Source of the DNA: Novosphingobium sp. MD-1
GTDB lineage: Bacteria > Pseudomonadota > Alphaproteobacteria > Sphingomonadales > Sphingomonadaceae
Assembly: GCF_001014975.1 (NCBI RefSeq)
Contig: NZ_BBXA01000030.1
Span: 203,501-267,500, forward strand
Length of the DNA stretch: 64,000 bases
Direction of reading: 5' to 3'
The notes beneath the pieces are model-generated. The model did no database searches. It had not been told where the DNA came from and saw only the letters and a program-made list of their open reading frames with translations. A program made the translations under genes and the position numbers. Shown in pieces: positions 8,513-16,755 of this stretch (positions are counted from its first letter, which is position 1; each line of letters begins with the position of its first letter).

Positions 8513-11500
8513 ATGCCTCACGCCCCGTTCGTTCCGCTTCGCATTTTCTCGTCCTACACCATGCTCGACGGCGCGATCGACCCGAAGATGATCGCCAAGA
8601 CGGCGGCCGAGCGGGGCTTCCCGGCCATCGCCATTTCCGACCGCAACGGGCTCTATGGCAGCGTCGCCTTTGCCAAGGCGTGCAAGGACGTGGGCGTGCA
8701 GCCCGTGATCGGTACGATGCTCGCCGTGGCGCGGCCCGAACGGGAAGGGGCAGCACCGGGCTTCGGCGCGCAGGCGCCGACGATCGACTGGCTTGGCCTT
8801 TATGCGCAGGATGCGGAAGGGTACGACAACCTGTGCCATCTCGTCAGCCGCGCGCATCTGGAACGGCCGCTGGAGTTCGCGCCGCATGTCGTGCTGGCGG
8901 ACCTTGTGGGTCACACCGATGGCCTGCTGTGTCTGACGGCGGGCGGAGAAGGCGCGCTGACGCGGCTGCTGGCCGAAGGGCAGATGCCGGCGGCCCATGC
9001 CTATTGCGATCGGCTGCAGGAACTGTTTCCCGACCGGCTCTACCTCGAACTCGTGCGGCGGGGGGACAAGGTGGAGGAAGCGGGCGAGGAAGCGCTGATC
9101 GAGATGGCCTATGCCCGCGATCTGCCGCTGATCGCCACCAATCCGGCGTGCTTCGCCGAACGCACGTTCTACGCCGCGCATGACGCCATGCTGTGCATCG
9201 CCAGTTCGACGCATGTCGATAGCGCGGATCGCCCACGTTCCTCGCAGGAATGGTGGATCAAGCCGGCCGAGATCATGGAGCACTTGTTCTCCGACGTGCC
9301 CGAGGCGCTGGCGAACACGCTGGTGGTGGCGCAGCGCACCGCGTTCATGCCGCCCAAGCGCAAGCCGATCCTGCCCAGCTTGGCCGGCGACAAGGAAGGC
9401 GAAGCACGGATGTGCGCCGAGGATTCGCGCACCGGCCTGGTCGCGCGGTTGCAGCCGTACTACCCCGAAGCCTGCCATGCCGAGCTGGCGCAAGTGCTGT
9501 GCGCCGGGCCCGACGTGGAGCTGGCCGCCGGCGATTTTCCGCAGCTAGGGGAAGCGGGCGTGTTCGAGGAGGTGCTCGACTACCGCGCGCGGCTGGAGTT
9601 CGAGATCGGCATCATCAACCGCATGGGCTTTGGCGGTTACTTCCTGATCGTTGCCGACTTCATCAAGTGGGCCAAGGAACATTCGATTCCGGTGGGGCCG
9701 GGGCGCGGTTCCGGCGCTGGCTCGCTCGTCGCCTGGGCACTGACGATCACCGATCTCGATCCGATCCGGCTGGGGCTGCTGTTCGAACGCTTCCTCAATC
9801 CCGAGCGCGTTTCGATGCCGGACTTCGATATCGACTTCTGCGAAACGCGGCGCGGCGAAGTGATCCGCTACGTCCAGCAGAAGTACGGTGACGATCACGT
9901 TGCGCAGATCATCACCTTCGGCAAGCTGAAGGCCCGCGCGGTGCTGCGCGATACCGGCCGCATCCTGCAGATGAGCTATGGCCAGGTTGACCGGCTGTGC
10001 AAGATGGTGCCCAACCATCCCACCGACCCCTGGCCACTGCCGCGCGCGCTGAACGGCGTGGCGGAGCTGAAGCGCGAGTATGACCGCGATCCCGAGGTCA
10101 AGCGGCTGATCGACCTTGCCATGCAGCTCGAAGGGCTGCCGCGCAACAGTTCCACCCATGCCGCCGGCGTGGTGATCGGCGACCGGCCGCTGGCGCAGCT
10201 CGTCCCGCTCTACCGCGATCCGCGTTCGGACATGCCGGTGACCCAGTTCGACATGAAGCATGTCGAGGATTCGGGGCTGGTGAAGTTCGACTTCCTGGGC
10301 CTCAAGACGCTGTCGGTGTTGCGCAAGGCGGTGGACCTGCTGGGCAAGCGCGGCATCGCGATCGACCTGTCCACGTTGCCGTGGGACGATGCCGATGTAT
10401 ACCGGCTGCTCCAGTCGGGCGATACGGTGGGCGTGTTCCAGCTGGAATCGGAAGGGATGCGGCGCACGCTGGCGGCGGTGAAGCCGACCAACTTCGGCGA
10501 CATCATCGCGCTCGTCTCGCTCTACCGGCCCGGCCCGATGGACAACATCCCGCTGTTCGGGCGGCGCAAGAACGGGCTCGAAAGCATCGAATACCCGCAC
10601 GAGAAGCTCGCCGGCATCCTCTCCGAAACCTACGGCATCTTCGTCTATCAGGAACAGGTCATGCAGGCCGCGCAGATCCTGGCCGGCTATTCGCTGGGCG
10701 ATGCCGACCTGCTGCGCCGCGCCATGGGCAAGAAGGTGCAGGCGGAAATGGACGCCCAGCGCCAGCGCTTCGTCGATGGCTGCAAGGAGGTTTCGGCAAT
10801 CGAGGCCGCCAAGGCCAACGAGCTGTTCGACTTGATCGACAAGTTCGCGGGCTATGGCTTCAACAAGTCGCACGCCGCCGCCTATGCGCTGCTCGCCTAC
10901 CAGACGGCCTGGCTCAAGACACACTACCCGCACGAATTCTACGCCGCATCGATGTGCTTCGACATGCACCAGTCGGAAAAGCTGGCGGTGTTCGTGGACG
11001 ACATGCGACGCAACGGCGTGGCGCTGCATGGGCCGGACATCAACCATTCCGTTGCCGAATTCACCGTCGAGCGGACCGACGATGGCTATGCCGTGCGTTA
11101 TGCGCTGGCGGGGCTGCGCAACGTGGGCGAAAAGGCGATGGAAGCGATTGTCGCCGAACGCGAGGCCAAAGGACCGTTCGAGACGCTGGACGACCTGTTC
11201 CGCCGTATTCCGGCGGGATCGATGAACCGACGCCAGCTGGAAGCGCTGGCCGCCGGCGGCGCGCTGGATTGCCTGGAACCGAACCGCGCACAAGTGATCG
11301 CCAACGCCGAACTGCTGATGGCCGTGGCGGACGAGGCGGCGCGTTCTCGCTCCAGCGGGCAGGGCGGCCTGTTCGGGGGCGACGACCATGCCGTGCCCGC
11401 CACGCGCCTTGCCGAGACGAAGCCGTGGAGCCGCGCGGACCAGATGGCCGCCGAACGCGAGAACTTCGGGTTCTATTTCGCCGCACATCCGGTGGAGGAA

Positions 11501-12103
11501 TACCGCGCGGTCGCTTCGGCCAACGGCGCGCGCACCTATGGCAGCCTGATGTCGGGCGGCGGCGAAGCGGGTGGACGCAGCGGCGCGGTGATGGCGGCGA
11601 TGGTGGAGAACGTCCAGAAGCGCAAGACCAAGCGCGGCAAGGACTTCGTCATGGCCGATTTCTCCGACAGCAGCGGGCTGTTCTCCGCCTCGTGCTTCGA
11701 GGAGGCGCTGGTTGATTCCTTCGTGCAGTGGGCGCGCGACGGAACCTGCGTGCTGCTGAATGTCGAGCTGGACCGGCCCAATCCCGACGAGCCGCCGCGT
11801 GTGACGGTGCGTGGCGCGCGGCCGCTGTCCTCCGTCACCAGCGCGGCGCGGATGCAGTTGAAGCTCGATGTCACGAAGCCCGAGGCGATTTCGGAGCTGG
11901 CCATGCTGCTGCCGCGCGGCGGCGACGCGAAAGGCGAAGTGCTGGCGCGCCTGCGGACCGGCAGTCCGAAGGAGCCCCTTATCCGGCTGGGCGGTGATTT
12001 CCGGCTCGACAGCGAATTAATCGAACGGTTGATTCCCATCGAGGGGCTTGCCAATGTGGCGCTGACCGCGCGCGCGGAACGGCACTTGCGGCTGGTGGAA
12101 TAG
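8513..12103 (+). CDS. dnaE: DNA polymerase III alpha subunit (replicative polymerase)
   Basis: Catalytic subunit of the replicative DNA polymerase. The 1196-aa protein has the N-terminal PHP domain (PLRIFSSYTMLDGAI, about residues 5-210), the polymerase palm with PDFDIDFCE (two catalytic Asp, about residue 440) preceded by the GRGSGAGSLVAWAL block, the fingers region ending in AGYGFNKSHAAAYALLAYQ, a helix-hairpin-helix region and a C-terminal OB fold. The length and the GRGSGAGS/NKSHA motifs fit DnaE1 rather than the shorter error-prone DnaE2, and no imuA/imuB is adjacent. The frame is open upstream to 8378; ATG 8513 gives the conserved N-terminus. Confidence 0.98.
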   Translation: MPHAPFVPLRIFSSYTMLDGAIDPKMIAKTAAERGFPAIAISDRNGLYGSVAFAKACKDVGVQPVIGTMLAVARPEREGAAPGFGAQAPTIDWLGLYAQDAEGYDNLCHLVSRAHLERPLEFAPHVVLADLVGHTDGLLCLTAGGEGALTRLLAEGQMPAAHAYCDRLQELFPDRLYLELVRRGDKVEEAGEEALIEMAYARDLPLIATNPACFAERTFYAAHDAMLCIASSTHVDSADRPRSSQEWWIKPAEIMEHLFSDVPEALANTLVVAQRTAFMPPKRKPILPSLAGDKEGEARMCAEDSRTGLVARLQPYYPEACHAELAQVLCAGPDVELAAGDFPQLGEAGVFEEVLDYRARLEFEIGIINRMGFGGYFLIVADFIKWAKEHSIPVGPGRGSGAGSLVAWALTITDLDPIRLGLLFERFLNPERVSMPDFDIDFCETRRGEVIRYVQQKYGDDHVAQIITFGKLKARAVLRDTGRILQMSYGQVDRLCKMVPNHPTDPWPLPRALNGVAELKREYDRDPEVKRLIDLAMQLEGLPRNSSTHAAGVVIGDRPLAQLVPLYRDPRSDMPVTQFDMKHVEDSGLVKFDFLGLKTLSVLRKAVDLLGKRGIAIDLSTLPWDDADVYRLLQSGDTVGVFQLESEGMRRTLAAVKPTNFGDIIALVSLYRPGPMDNIPLFGRRKNGLESIEYPHEKLAGILSETYGIFVYQEQVMQAAQILAGYSLGDADLLRRAMGKKVQAEMDAQRQRFVDGCKEVSAIEAAKANELFDLIDKFAGYGFNKSHAAAYALLAYQTAWLKTHYPHEFYAASMCFDMHQSEKLAVFVDDMRRNGVALHGPDINHSVAEFTVERTDDGYAVRYALAGLRNVGEKAMEAIVAEREAKGPFETLDDLFRRIPAGSMNRRQLEALAAGGALDCLEPNRAQVIANAELLMAVADEAARSRSSGQGGLFGGDDHAVPATRLAETKPWSRADQMAAERENFGFYFAAHPVEEYRAVASANGARTYGSLMSGGGEAGGRSGAVMAAMVENVQKRKTKRGKDFVMADFSDSSGLFSASCFEEALVDSFVQWARDGTCVLLNVELDRPNPDEPPRVTVRGARPLSSVTSAARMQLKLDVTKPEAISELAMLLPRGGDAKGEVLARLRTGSPKEPLIRLGGDFRLDSELIERLIPIEGLANVALTARAERHLRLVE

Positions 12104-12124
12104 AACAACCGGGAGAGGAAAACG

Positions 12125-13729
12125 ATGCAGCTTGGAGCCATGCAGGATTGGAAGCTGCGCGTTACCCATCTGCTCGATCATGCCGCGCGGGAACATGGCG
12201 CGCGCGAACTGGTCAGCCACTGGGCGGACGGCACGGAAAGCCGCACCACCTGGGCGGGCATTCGCCGCGATGCGCTGAAAATGACGCAGGCGCTGCAGCG
12301 GATCGGCATCCAGCCCGGCGATCGCATCGCCACGCTGGCGATGAACCATCACCGGCACCTTGTCACCTGGTATGGCGCGGTGGGTGCGGGTGGCATCCTG
12401 CACACGATCAACCCGCGCCTGTTCGACGACCAGCTGGAATATATCGTGGCCCACGCGGAAGACCGCGTCCTGCTGTTCGACAAGGCGTTCGCGCCGATCG
12501 TGGAGCGGATGAGGCCGCGGTGGCCGACGATCGAACGTTACGTCTGTTTCGATTCCGACGAGCCTGCGATCCATTTCGAGGACTGGATCGGCGCCGAGAA
12601 CGGCCATGCCGCCTGGGCGGACGGCGACGAAAACGATCCGTGCATGCTGTGCTACACCAGCGGCACCACCGGTAATCCCAAGGGCGTGCTCTACACGCAC
12701 CGTTCGACGATGCTGCACGCGATCTCCTCGCTCCAGCCGGCGGTGTTCGGCATGGACGCGCGCACCGTGATGATGCCGATCGTGCCGATGTTCCACGCGG
12801 CCAGCTGGGGCTTGCCCTGGGCGGGTGCGGCGGCGGGTGCCAAGTTCGTCTATTCGGCGGTGAACGATGCGGCCGTGCTGTGCGATCTGTTCCGGCGCGA
12901 GAAGGTGACGGCTTCGGCCGGCGTGCCGACGGTGTGGCTGGCCTTTCTCCAGGAAATAGACAGGTCCGGCATGGGCATGCCGCCCAGCCTGAAGCAGGTC
13001 GTCTGCGGGGGTTCGGCCATGCCGTCCTCGATGATCGAACGCTTCATGGGCGAAGGCATCCGCGTGGCACACGCCTGGGGCATGACCGAAACCTCGCCCA
13101 TCGGCACCACCGGCACCGAAACCTGGGACTGGGACGACCTGAGCTTCGCCGAACAGATCGGCATCAAGGCGATGCAGGGGCGGGTGCCGTTCGGCGTTGA
13201 GATGCGCTGCGTCGATCTGGGCGATCCCGGTATCGTCCTGCCGCGCGACGGCAAGACCGCCGGCGCCTTGCAGGTGCGCGGCCCGTGGGTGGTCAAGCGC
13301 TACTTCAAGGGCGAAAAGGAAGCCGTCGATACCGGCCAGTGGTTCGATACGGGCGACGTTGCGGTAATCCATCCCAACGGCACGCTGCAACTGACCGACC
13401 GGACCAAGGATGTCATCAAGTCGGGCGGCGAATGGATCAGCTCGGTCGAGCTGGAAAACGCCGCCGTCGGCCATCCCGCCGTGGCCGAAGCCGCCGCGAT
13501 CGGCGTGTTCCACCCCAAGTGGGACGAACGGCCCCTGCTGGTCGTGGTGCGCAAGGCTGGCGTCGATGTCGGCTCCGATGATCTGCGCGCGTTCCTGGCC
13601 ACCAAGGTCGCCAAGTGGTGGGTGCCCGACGACATCGTGTTCGTCGACGAGATACCGCACACCGGCACCGGCAAGATCAGCAAGAAGGACTTGCGCGACC
13701 AGTTCCGCGATTTCCAGTGGGCCGCCTGA
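12125..13729 (+). CDS. Long/medium-chain acyl-CoA ligase (AMP-forming)
   Basis: ANL-superfamily enzyme predicted to activate a fatty or aromatic acid to its CoA thioester through an acyl-adenylate. The 534-aa protein carries the P-loop motif CYTSGTTGNPKGVLYTH (about residue 175), the A5 motif AWGMTETSPIGT (about 318), GQWFDTGDVAVIHPNG and the hinge DRTKDVIKSGGEWISS, and ends with TGTGKISKKDLR containing the catalytic Lys. The overall pattern matches the FadD3/AlkK-like medium-to-long chain ligases. GGGAGAGG precedes the ATG. It leads a run of four closely spaced plus-strand genes. The substrate cannot be read from sequence. Confidence 0.93.
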   Translation: MQLGAMQDWKLRVTHLLDHAAREHGARELVSHWADGTESRTTWAGIRRDALKMTQALQRIGIQPGDRIATLAMNHHRHLVTWYGAVGAGGILHTINPRLFDDQLEYIVAHAEDRVLLFDKAFAPIVERMRPRWPTIERYVCFDSDEPAIHFEDWIGAENGHAAWADGDENDPCMLCYTSGTTGNPKGVLYTHRSTMLHAISSLQPAVFGMDARTVMMPIVPMFHAASWGLPWAGAAAGAKFVYSAVNDAAVLCDLFRREKVTASAGVPTVWLAFLQEIDRSGMGMPPSLKQVVCGGSAMPSSMIERFMGEGIRVAHAWGMTETSPIGTTGTETWDWDDLSFAEQIGIKAMQGRVPFGVEMRCVDLGDPGIVLPRDGKTAGALQVRGPWVVKRYFKGEKEAVDTGQWFDTGDVAVIHPNGTLQLTDRTKDVIKSGGEWISSVELENAAVGHPAVAEAAAIGVFHPKWDERPLLVVVRKAGVDVGSDDLRAFLATKVAKWWVPDDIVFVDEIPHTGTGKISKKDLRDQFRDFQWAA

Positions 13730-13732
13730 GCC

Positions 13733-14146
13733 ATGGACTACATCGATCCCGACCGCGCGAACTTCGATCGCTTCAAGGCGCTGCCGCGCGACACACCCAT
13801 CCGGATGCTGAACCTTGTCCGCTTCAAGGACGAGGCGACCTATCCCGAAGGGCATCCGCTGGCGGACAAGGGCTGGACGGGCGCGCAGGCCTATGCCGAA
13901 TACCACCGCGCGATCGCGCCGGTGCTGGCCAAGGTGGGGGCAAGCATGGTCTGGGAAGGCGGCTTCGAATGCGTCGTCACCGGGCCTGAGGAATGGCCGT
14001 GGGATGCCACGTTCGTCATGGGCTATCCCGATGCGGCGGCGTTCCTCGCCATGGTGACGGACCCCGAATACAAGCCGGTCGTCGTCCATCGCCAGGCGGC
14101 GGTGCGGGACAGCCGGCTGGTGCGGTTTTCATCGACGAAAGGATAG
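13733..14146 (+). CDS. DUF1330 family small protein
   Basis: A 137-aa ferredoxin-fold-like protein of the dimeric alpha-beta barrel type. The features RANFDRFKALPRDTPIRMLNLVRFKDEA, AYAEYHRAIAPVLAKVGASMVW and the ending DPEYKPVVVHRQAAVRDSRLVRF match DUF1330. It starts 3 bp after the acyl-CoA ligase, so it is probably co-transcribed. The biochemical role of DUF1330 proteins is not established; some relatives sit beside fatty-acid or aromatic degradation genes. Confidence 0.82.
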   Translation: MDYIDPDRANFDRFKALPRDTPIRMLNLVRFKDEATYPEGHPLADKGWTGAQAYAEYHRAIAPVLAKVGASMVWEGGFECVVTGPEEWPWDATFVMGYPDAAAFLAMVTDPEYKPVVVHRQAAVRDSRLVRFSSTKG

Positions 14147-14150
14147 GCGC

Positions 14151-14471
14151 ATGATCGTGACCACGACGGAGAATGTGGCCGGGCGCGAAGTGCAGGAAGC
14201 GCTGGGCCAGGTGTTCGGCGTGGTCGTGCGCAGCCGGGGGCTGGGCGGCAATATCCTGGCCGGATTGCGCTCGATCGTGGGCGGCGAGATCAAGGAATAT
14301 TCGGCGCTGGTGGAGGACACCCGGCGGCACGCGATCGATCGGCTGGTGATGAACGCGCGGCTGATGGGTGCCGATGCCGTGGTGATGATGCGCTTCGATT
14401 CCGGATCGATCGGGCAGACGATGAACGAAGTCGTCGCCTATGGCACGGCGGTGAGGCTGAAACCGCAATGA
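14151..14471 (+). CDS. YbjQ-like (UPF0145) protein
   Basis: A 106-aa protein of the YbjQ/UPF0145 heavy-metal-binding-like family. The hallmarks are the TTTENVAGREV opening, the GLGGNILAGLRSIVGGEIKEYSALVEDTRRHAIDRLVMNA block and GADAVVMMRFDS. The family folds as a beta-rich pentamer of unknown role. It sits 4 bp after the DUF1330 gene and overlaps the next gene by 4 bp. Confidence 0.88.
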   Translation: MIVTTTENVAGREVQEALGQVFGVVVRSRGLGGNILAGLRSIVGGEIKEYSALVEDTRRHAIDRLVMNARLMGADAVVMMRFDSGSIGQTMNEVVAYGTAVRLKPQ

Positions 14472-14758
14472 CGCGCACTGGCCGGATCGCCGCGCTGGTG
14501 CTGGCGGTCGCGATGGCCGGCGGCGGCGTGGCGCTGGAATGGAGCACCGGGGGCGGAGCCGGCCTGTTCGTGTTCGCCGCGCTGATCGTGATCGGCACCG
14601 TGTTCGACGCCGGGTATCGCGGGCGCAGGGGCTCCTCGCACGGCCAGTGGCAGCGCACCGGCGAGCGCGAGATCGATCACGAGACGGGCGCGATCATCGA
14701 GGTCTGGTACGATCCGCTGACCGGCGAACGGCGCTACGAACCGGCGGAACGGGCCTAA
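14468..14758 (+). CDS. Small membrane protein of unknown function
   Basis: A 96-aa protein with two N-terminal hydrophobic helices (about residues 7-25 and 30-47, with AGLFVFAALIVIGTVFDAGY) and a charged tail containing EIDHETGAIIEVWYDPLTGERRYEP. I do not recognise a named family. It overlaps the YbjQ gene by ATGA, which supports co-expression of this four-gene run, and its stop is the last of that unit. Confidence 0.72.
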   Translation: MTRTGRIAALVLAVAMAGGGVALEWSTGGGAGLFVFAALIVIGTVFDAGYRGRRGSSHGQWQRTGEREIDHETGAIIEVWYDPLTGERRYEPAERA

Positions 14759-14809
14759 TGACCCTAGAGAAGTCGATTATATCGCTTGCACACTCTTACC
14801 CTACGCGTT

Positions 14810-14895
14810 CGTCATTGCGAGCGTAGCGAAGCAATCCAGAGCGGCTTGAGCGTGACTCTGGATTGCTTCGTCGACTTTGTCTCCTCGCAATGACG
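14810..14895. repeat. Long two-tier inverted repeat
   Basis: A near-perfect cruciform in the convergent gap between the small membrane gene and the radical SAM gene. The outer arms are CGTCATTGCGAG (14810-14821) and CTCGCAATGACG (14884-14895), 12 bp without mismatch. The inner arms are CGAAGCAATCCAGAG (14827-14841) and CTCTGGATTGCTTCG (14856-14870), 15 bp without mismatch. This wording of repeat is common between genes in several alphaproteobacteria (from memory). It could act as a bidirectional terminator or a REP-like element. Confidence 0.85.
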
Positions 14896-14924
14896 ATGGT
14901 GAGTTTGAAAAAAACCTAAACGCC

Positions 14925-16004
14925 CTAGAGAAGGCTGAGCTGCCCATCCACGCTGGGCGGGCGGAACGCCGAACAATCGAGATCGATATCCACGCGGCCT
15001 ATCCCCGCGCGCTTGCAGCCCAGGCGGAAGCGGGTGCGGATCAGATCGGCCCACACCCCTTGCGGCTTCATCCGTGTAAAGAAACCCGGGTCGTTGTCTC
15101 GCCCGTCGCGCACGTCCTGCACGATGCCCATGACCTTGCCCGTGCGATCGGGGAAGTGGACGGACAGCCATTCGCGAAACAGCGGCGCCACTTCGTGCGG
15201 CAGGCGCAGCATGATCCAGCTGGCCGACCGCACGCCCAGCGCGCCGGCGCGTTCGAGAATGCCTTCCATGAATTCATCGGTGATCGAAGGGATGACCGGC
15301 GCGACTGAGACATGCGCCGGCACACCGGCTTCCACCAGCCGGCCCAGCGCCGCCAGCCGCTTGGCGGGGGCCGAAGCGCGCGGTTCGAGCAGGCGCGACA
15401 AATGCGGGTCGAGGCTGGTCACCGAGATGCTCACGGCGGTCAGCCGGTGGCGCGCCAGTTCGGCCAGCAGGTCCAGATCGTCCAGCACGCGGGCCGATTT
15501 GGTGGTGATCGTCACCGGATGGCGCGTTTCCAGACAGGTTTCCAGCACCTGCCGCGTGATGCGGTAGCGCGCCTCGATCGGCTGGTAGGGATCGGTATTG
15601 GTCCCCATGGCCAGCGGCCGGGGGCGGTACCCCCGCTTGGCGTATGTCTTGCGCAGAAGCTCGGCCGCCTGCGGCTTGGCGAACAGCCTGGTCTCGAAAT
15701 CGAGGCCGGGAGAAAGGTCGTGATAGGCGTGGGTTGGCCGCGCATAGCAATAGATGCAGCCGTGCTCGCAGCCGGCATAGGCATTGAGCGAGCGGTCGAA
15801 GGCGATATCGGGGGATTGGTTGAAGGTGACGATCGATTTCGGGTGCAGATCGATCACCGTGGTGCGCAGCTTGCCCGGCGCGCCGTCTATCCCTTCGCGC
15901 GCGTCAAGCCAGTCCCCGTCCTCCTCGCGCGTGGCCAGGCCGAAGCGCGTCGGCACGGCGCCCGATTGGGCGCCTCGGCCGTGGACGGGAGGGGGGCGGA
16001 CCAT
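14925..16004 (-). CDS. PA0069-family radical SAM protein
   Basis: Predicted radical S-adenosylmethionine enzyme with a [4Fe-4S] cluster bound by the CxxxCxxC motif in YAGCEHGCIYCYARP. The N-terminus VRPPPVHGRGAQSGAV and the following DLHPKSIVTFNQSPDIAFDRSLNAY block mark the PA0069/Rv2578c family, distantly related to spore photoproduct lyase. The substrate is unknown. I start it at ATG 16004 (359 aa). Longer frames from 16031 or 16067 would run through the LexA-like box at 16015-16029, which argues against them. No clear ribosome site precedes 16004, so the transcript may be nearly leaderless. Confidence 0.88.
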   Translation of the reverse strand: MVRPPPVHGRGAQSGAVPTRFGLATREEDGDWLDAREGIDGAPGKLRTTVIDLHPKSIVTFNQSPDIAFDRSLNAYAGCEHGCIYCYARPTHAYHDLSPGLDFETRLFAKPQAAELLRKTYAKRGYRPRPLAMGTNTDPYQPIEARYRITRQVLETCLETRHPVTITTKSARVLDDLDLLAELARHRLTAVSISVTSLDPHLSRLLEPRASAPAKRLAALGRLVEAGVPAHVSVAPVIPSITDEFMEGILERAGALGVRSASWIMLRLPHEVAPLFREWLSVHFPDRTGKVMGIVQDVRDGRDNDPGFFTRMKPQGVWADLIRTRFRLGCKRAGIGRVDIDLDCSAFRPPSVDGQLSLL

Positions 16005-16014
16005 GTCGTATTTG

Positions 16015-16029
16015 GAACATATGTAGAAC
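16015..16029 (-). promoter_or_regulatory. LexA (SOS) box upstream of the radical SAM gene
   Basis: On the plus strand the site reads GAAC-ATATGTA-GAAC; read with the gene it is GTTC-N7-GTTC. This direct repeat is the known LexA site of alphaproteobacteria. It lies 10 bp before the chosen ATG, in an AT-rich patch with TTGCAA just upstream that could be a -35 element, so bound LexA would block transcription. One such match by chance is not rare in 64 kb, so position is the main support. Confidence 0.6.
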
Positions 16030-16094
16030 ATATTTGCAAGGGGATGGTGGGCGCGCAGCGGACGCATCCCCTATGATATCGAATTCTGCTTACA

Positions 16095-16208
16095 CCCGTT
16101 CGTCCTGAGCTTGTCGAAGGACGCACGCTGACGGCGGGCTGGGAGCCCGGACTCTGTCCATGAGGCAAGTGGTGCGCGCGCCCTTCGACAGGCTCAGGGC
16201 GAGCGGGG
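16095..16208. repeat. Pair of inverted 27-bp intergenic repeats
   Basis: Two copies of a dispersed repeat face each other. The first (16095-16122) contains CCTGAGCTTGTCGAAGGA; the second (about 16181-16207) is CCCTTCGACAGGCTCAGGG plus CGAGCGGG. The reverse complement of the second matches the first at about 22 of 27 positions. The motif is familiar as an intergenic repeat in many sphingomonads (from memory). It lies between the divergently placed radical SAM promoter and the moaB end and could fold into one large hairpin. Confidence 0.7.
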
Positions 16209-16227
16209 TTTGGAAAGTTGCGGAGCG

Positions 16228-16755
16228 TTACACTTCCAGCAGGCGCGGCATCAGTTCCACGAAGTTGCAGGGGCGGTTCCGGCTGTCGAGCTGTTCGGCC
16301 AAGATGCCATCCCAACCGTCCTTCACCGCGCCATTGGAGCCGGGCAGGGCGAAGATGTAGGTTCCCCGGGCTACCACCGCGCAGGCGCGCGACTGGATCG
16401 TGCTGGTGCCGATAGTCTTGTAGCTGATCCATCGGAACAGTTCGCCGAAGCCGGGGATGTCGCGCGTCTTTACGCGGTCGAGCGCCTCAGGCGTCACGTC
16501 GCGGCCGGTCAGGCCCGTGCCGCCGGTGATGACCACCGCGTCTATCGCGCGATCGTCGATCCAGGCGTTCAGCCGGTCCGCGATGCGGGCGGCGTCGTCC
16601 TTTTCGATCGCGCGGGCGGCCAGAGCGTGGCCGGCCGCGGCGATGCGCCCGGCAAGGATATCGCCGGAGGTATCGTCTTCCGGCCCGCGCGTGTCGGACA
16701 CGGTGAGCAGGGCGATGTTGATCGGCTTGAACGTCCGCGAGGGATCAATGGCCAT
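16228..16755 (-). CDS. moaB: Molybdenum cofactor biosynthesis protein MoaB/MogA family
   Basis: Predicted to bind or adenylylate molybdopterin during molybdenum cofactor synthesis. The 175-aa protein shows the MoaB/Mog core: IALLTVSDTRGPEDDTSGDILA at the start, VVITGGTGLTGRDVTPEAL in the middle, and FALPGSNGAVKDGWDGILAEQLD near the end. The ATG at 16755 overlaps the end of the lytic transglycosylase gene by 11 bp, so it is the last gene of a three-gene minus-strand operon. There is no other Moco gene in the window. Confidence 0.94.
   Translation of the reverse strand: MAIDPSRTFKPINIALLTVSDTRGPEDDTSGDILAGRIAAAGHALAARAIEKDDAARIADRLNAWIDDRAIDAVVITGGTGLTGRDVTPEALDRVKTRDIPGFGELFRWISYKTIGTSTIQSRACAVVARGTYIFALPGSNGAVKDGWDGILAEQLDSRNRPCNFVELMPRLLEV

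Noticed and set aside
8327..9493. Long minus-strand open frame that extends the Yip1-like gene upstream through dnaE
   Set aside because: The extension lies antisense to the conserved PHP domain of dnaE, is rich in Arg/His/Gly as GC-rich shadows are, and a good start with ribosome site exists at 8326.
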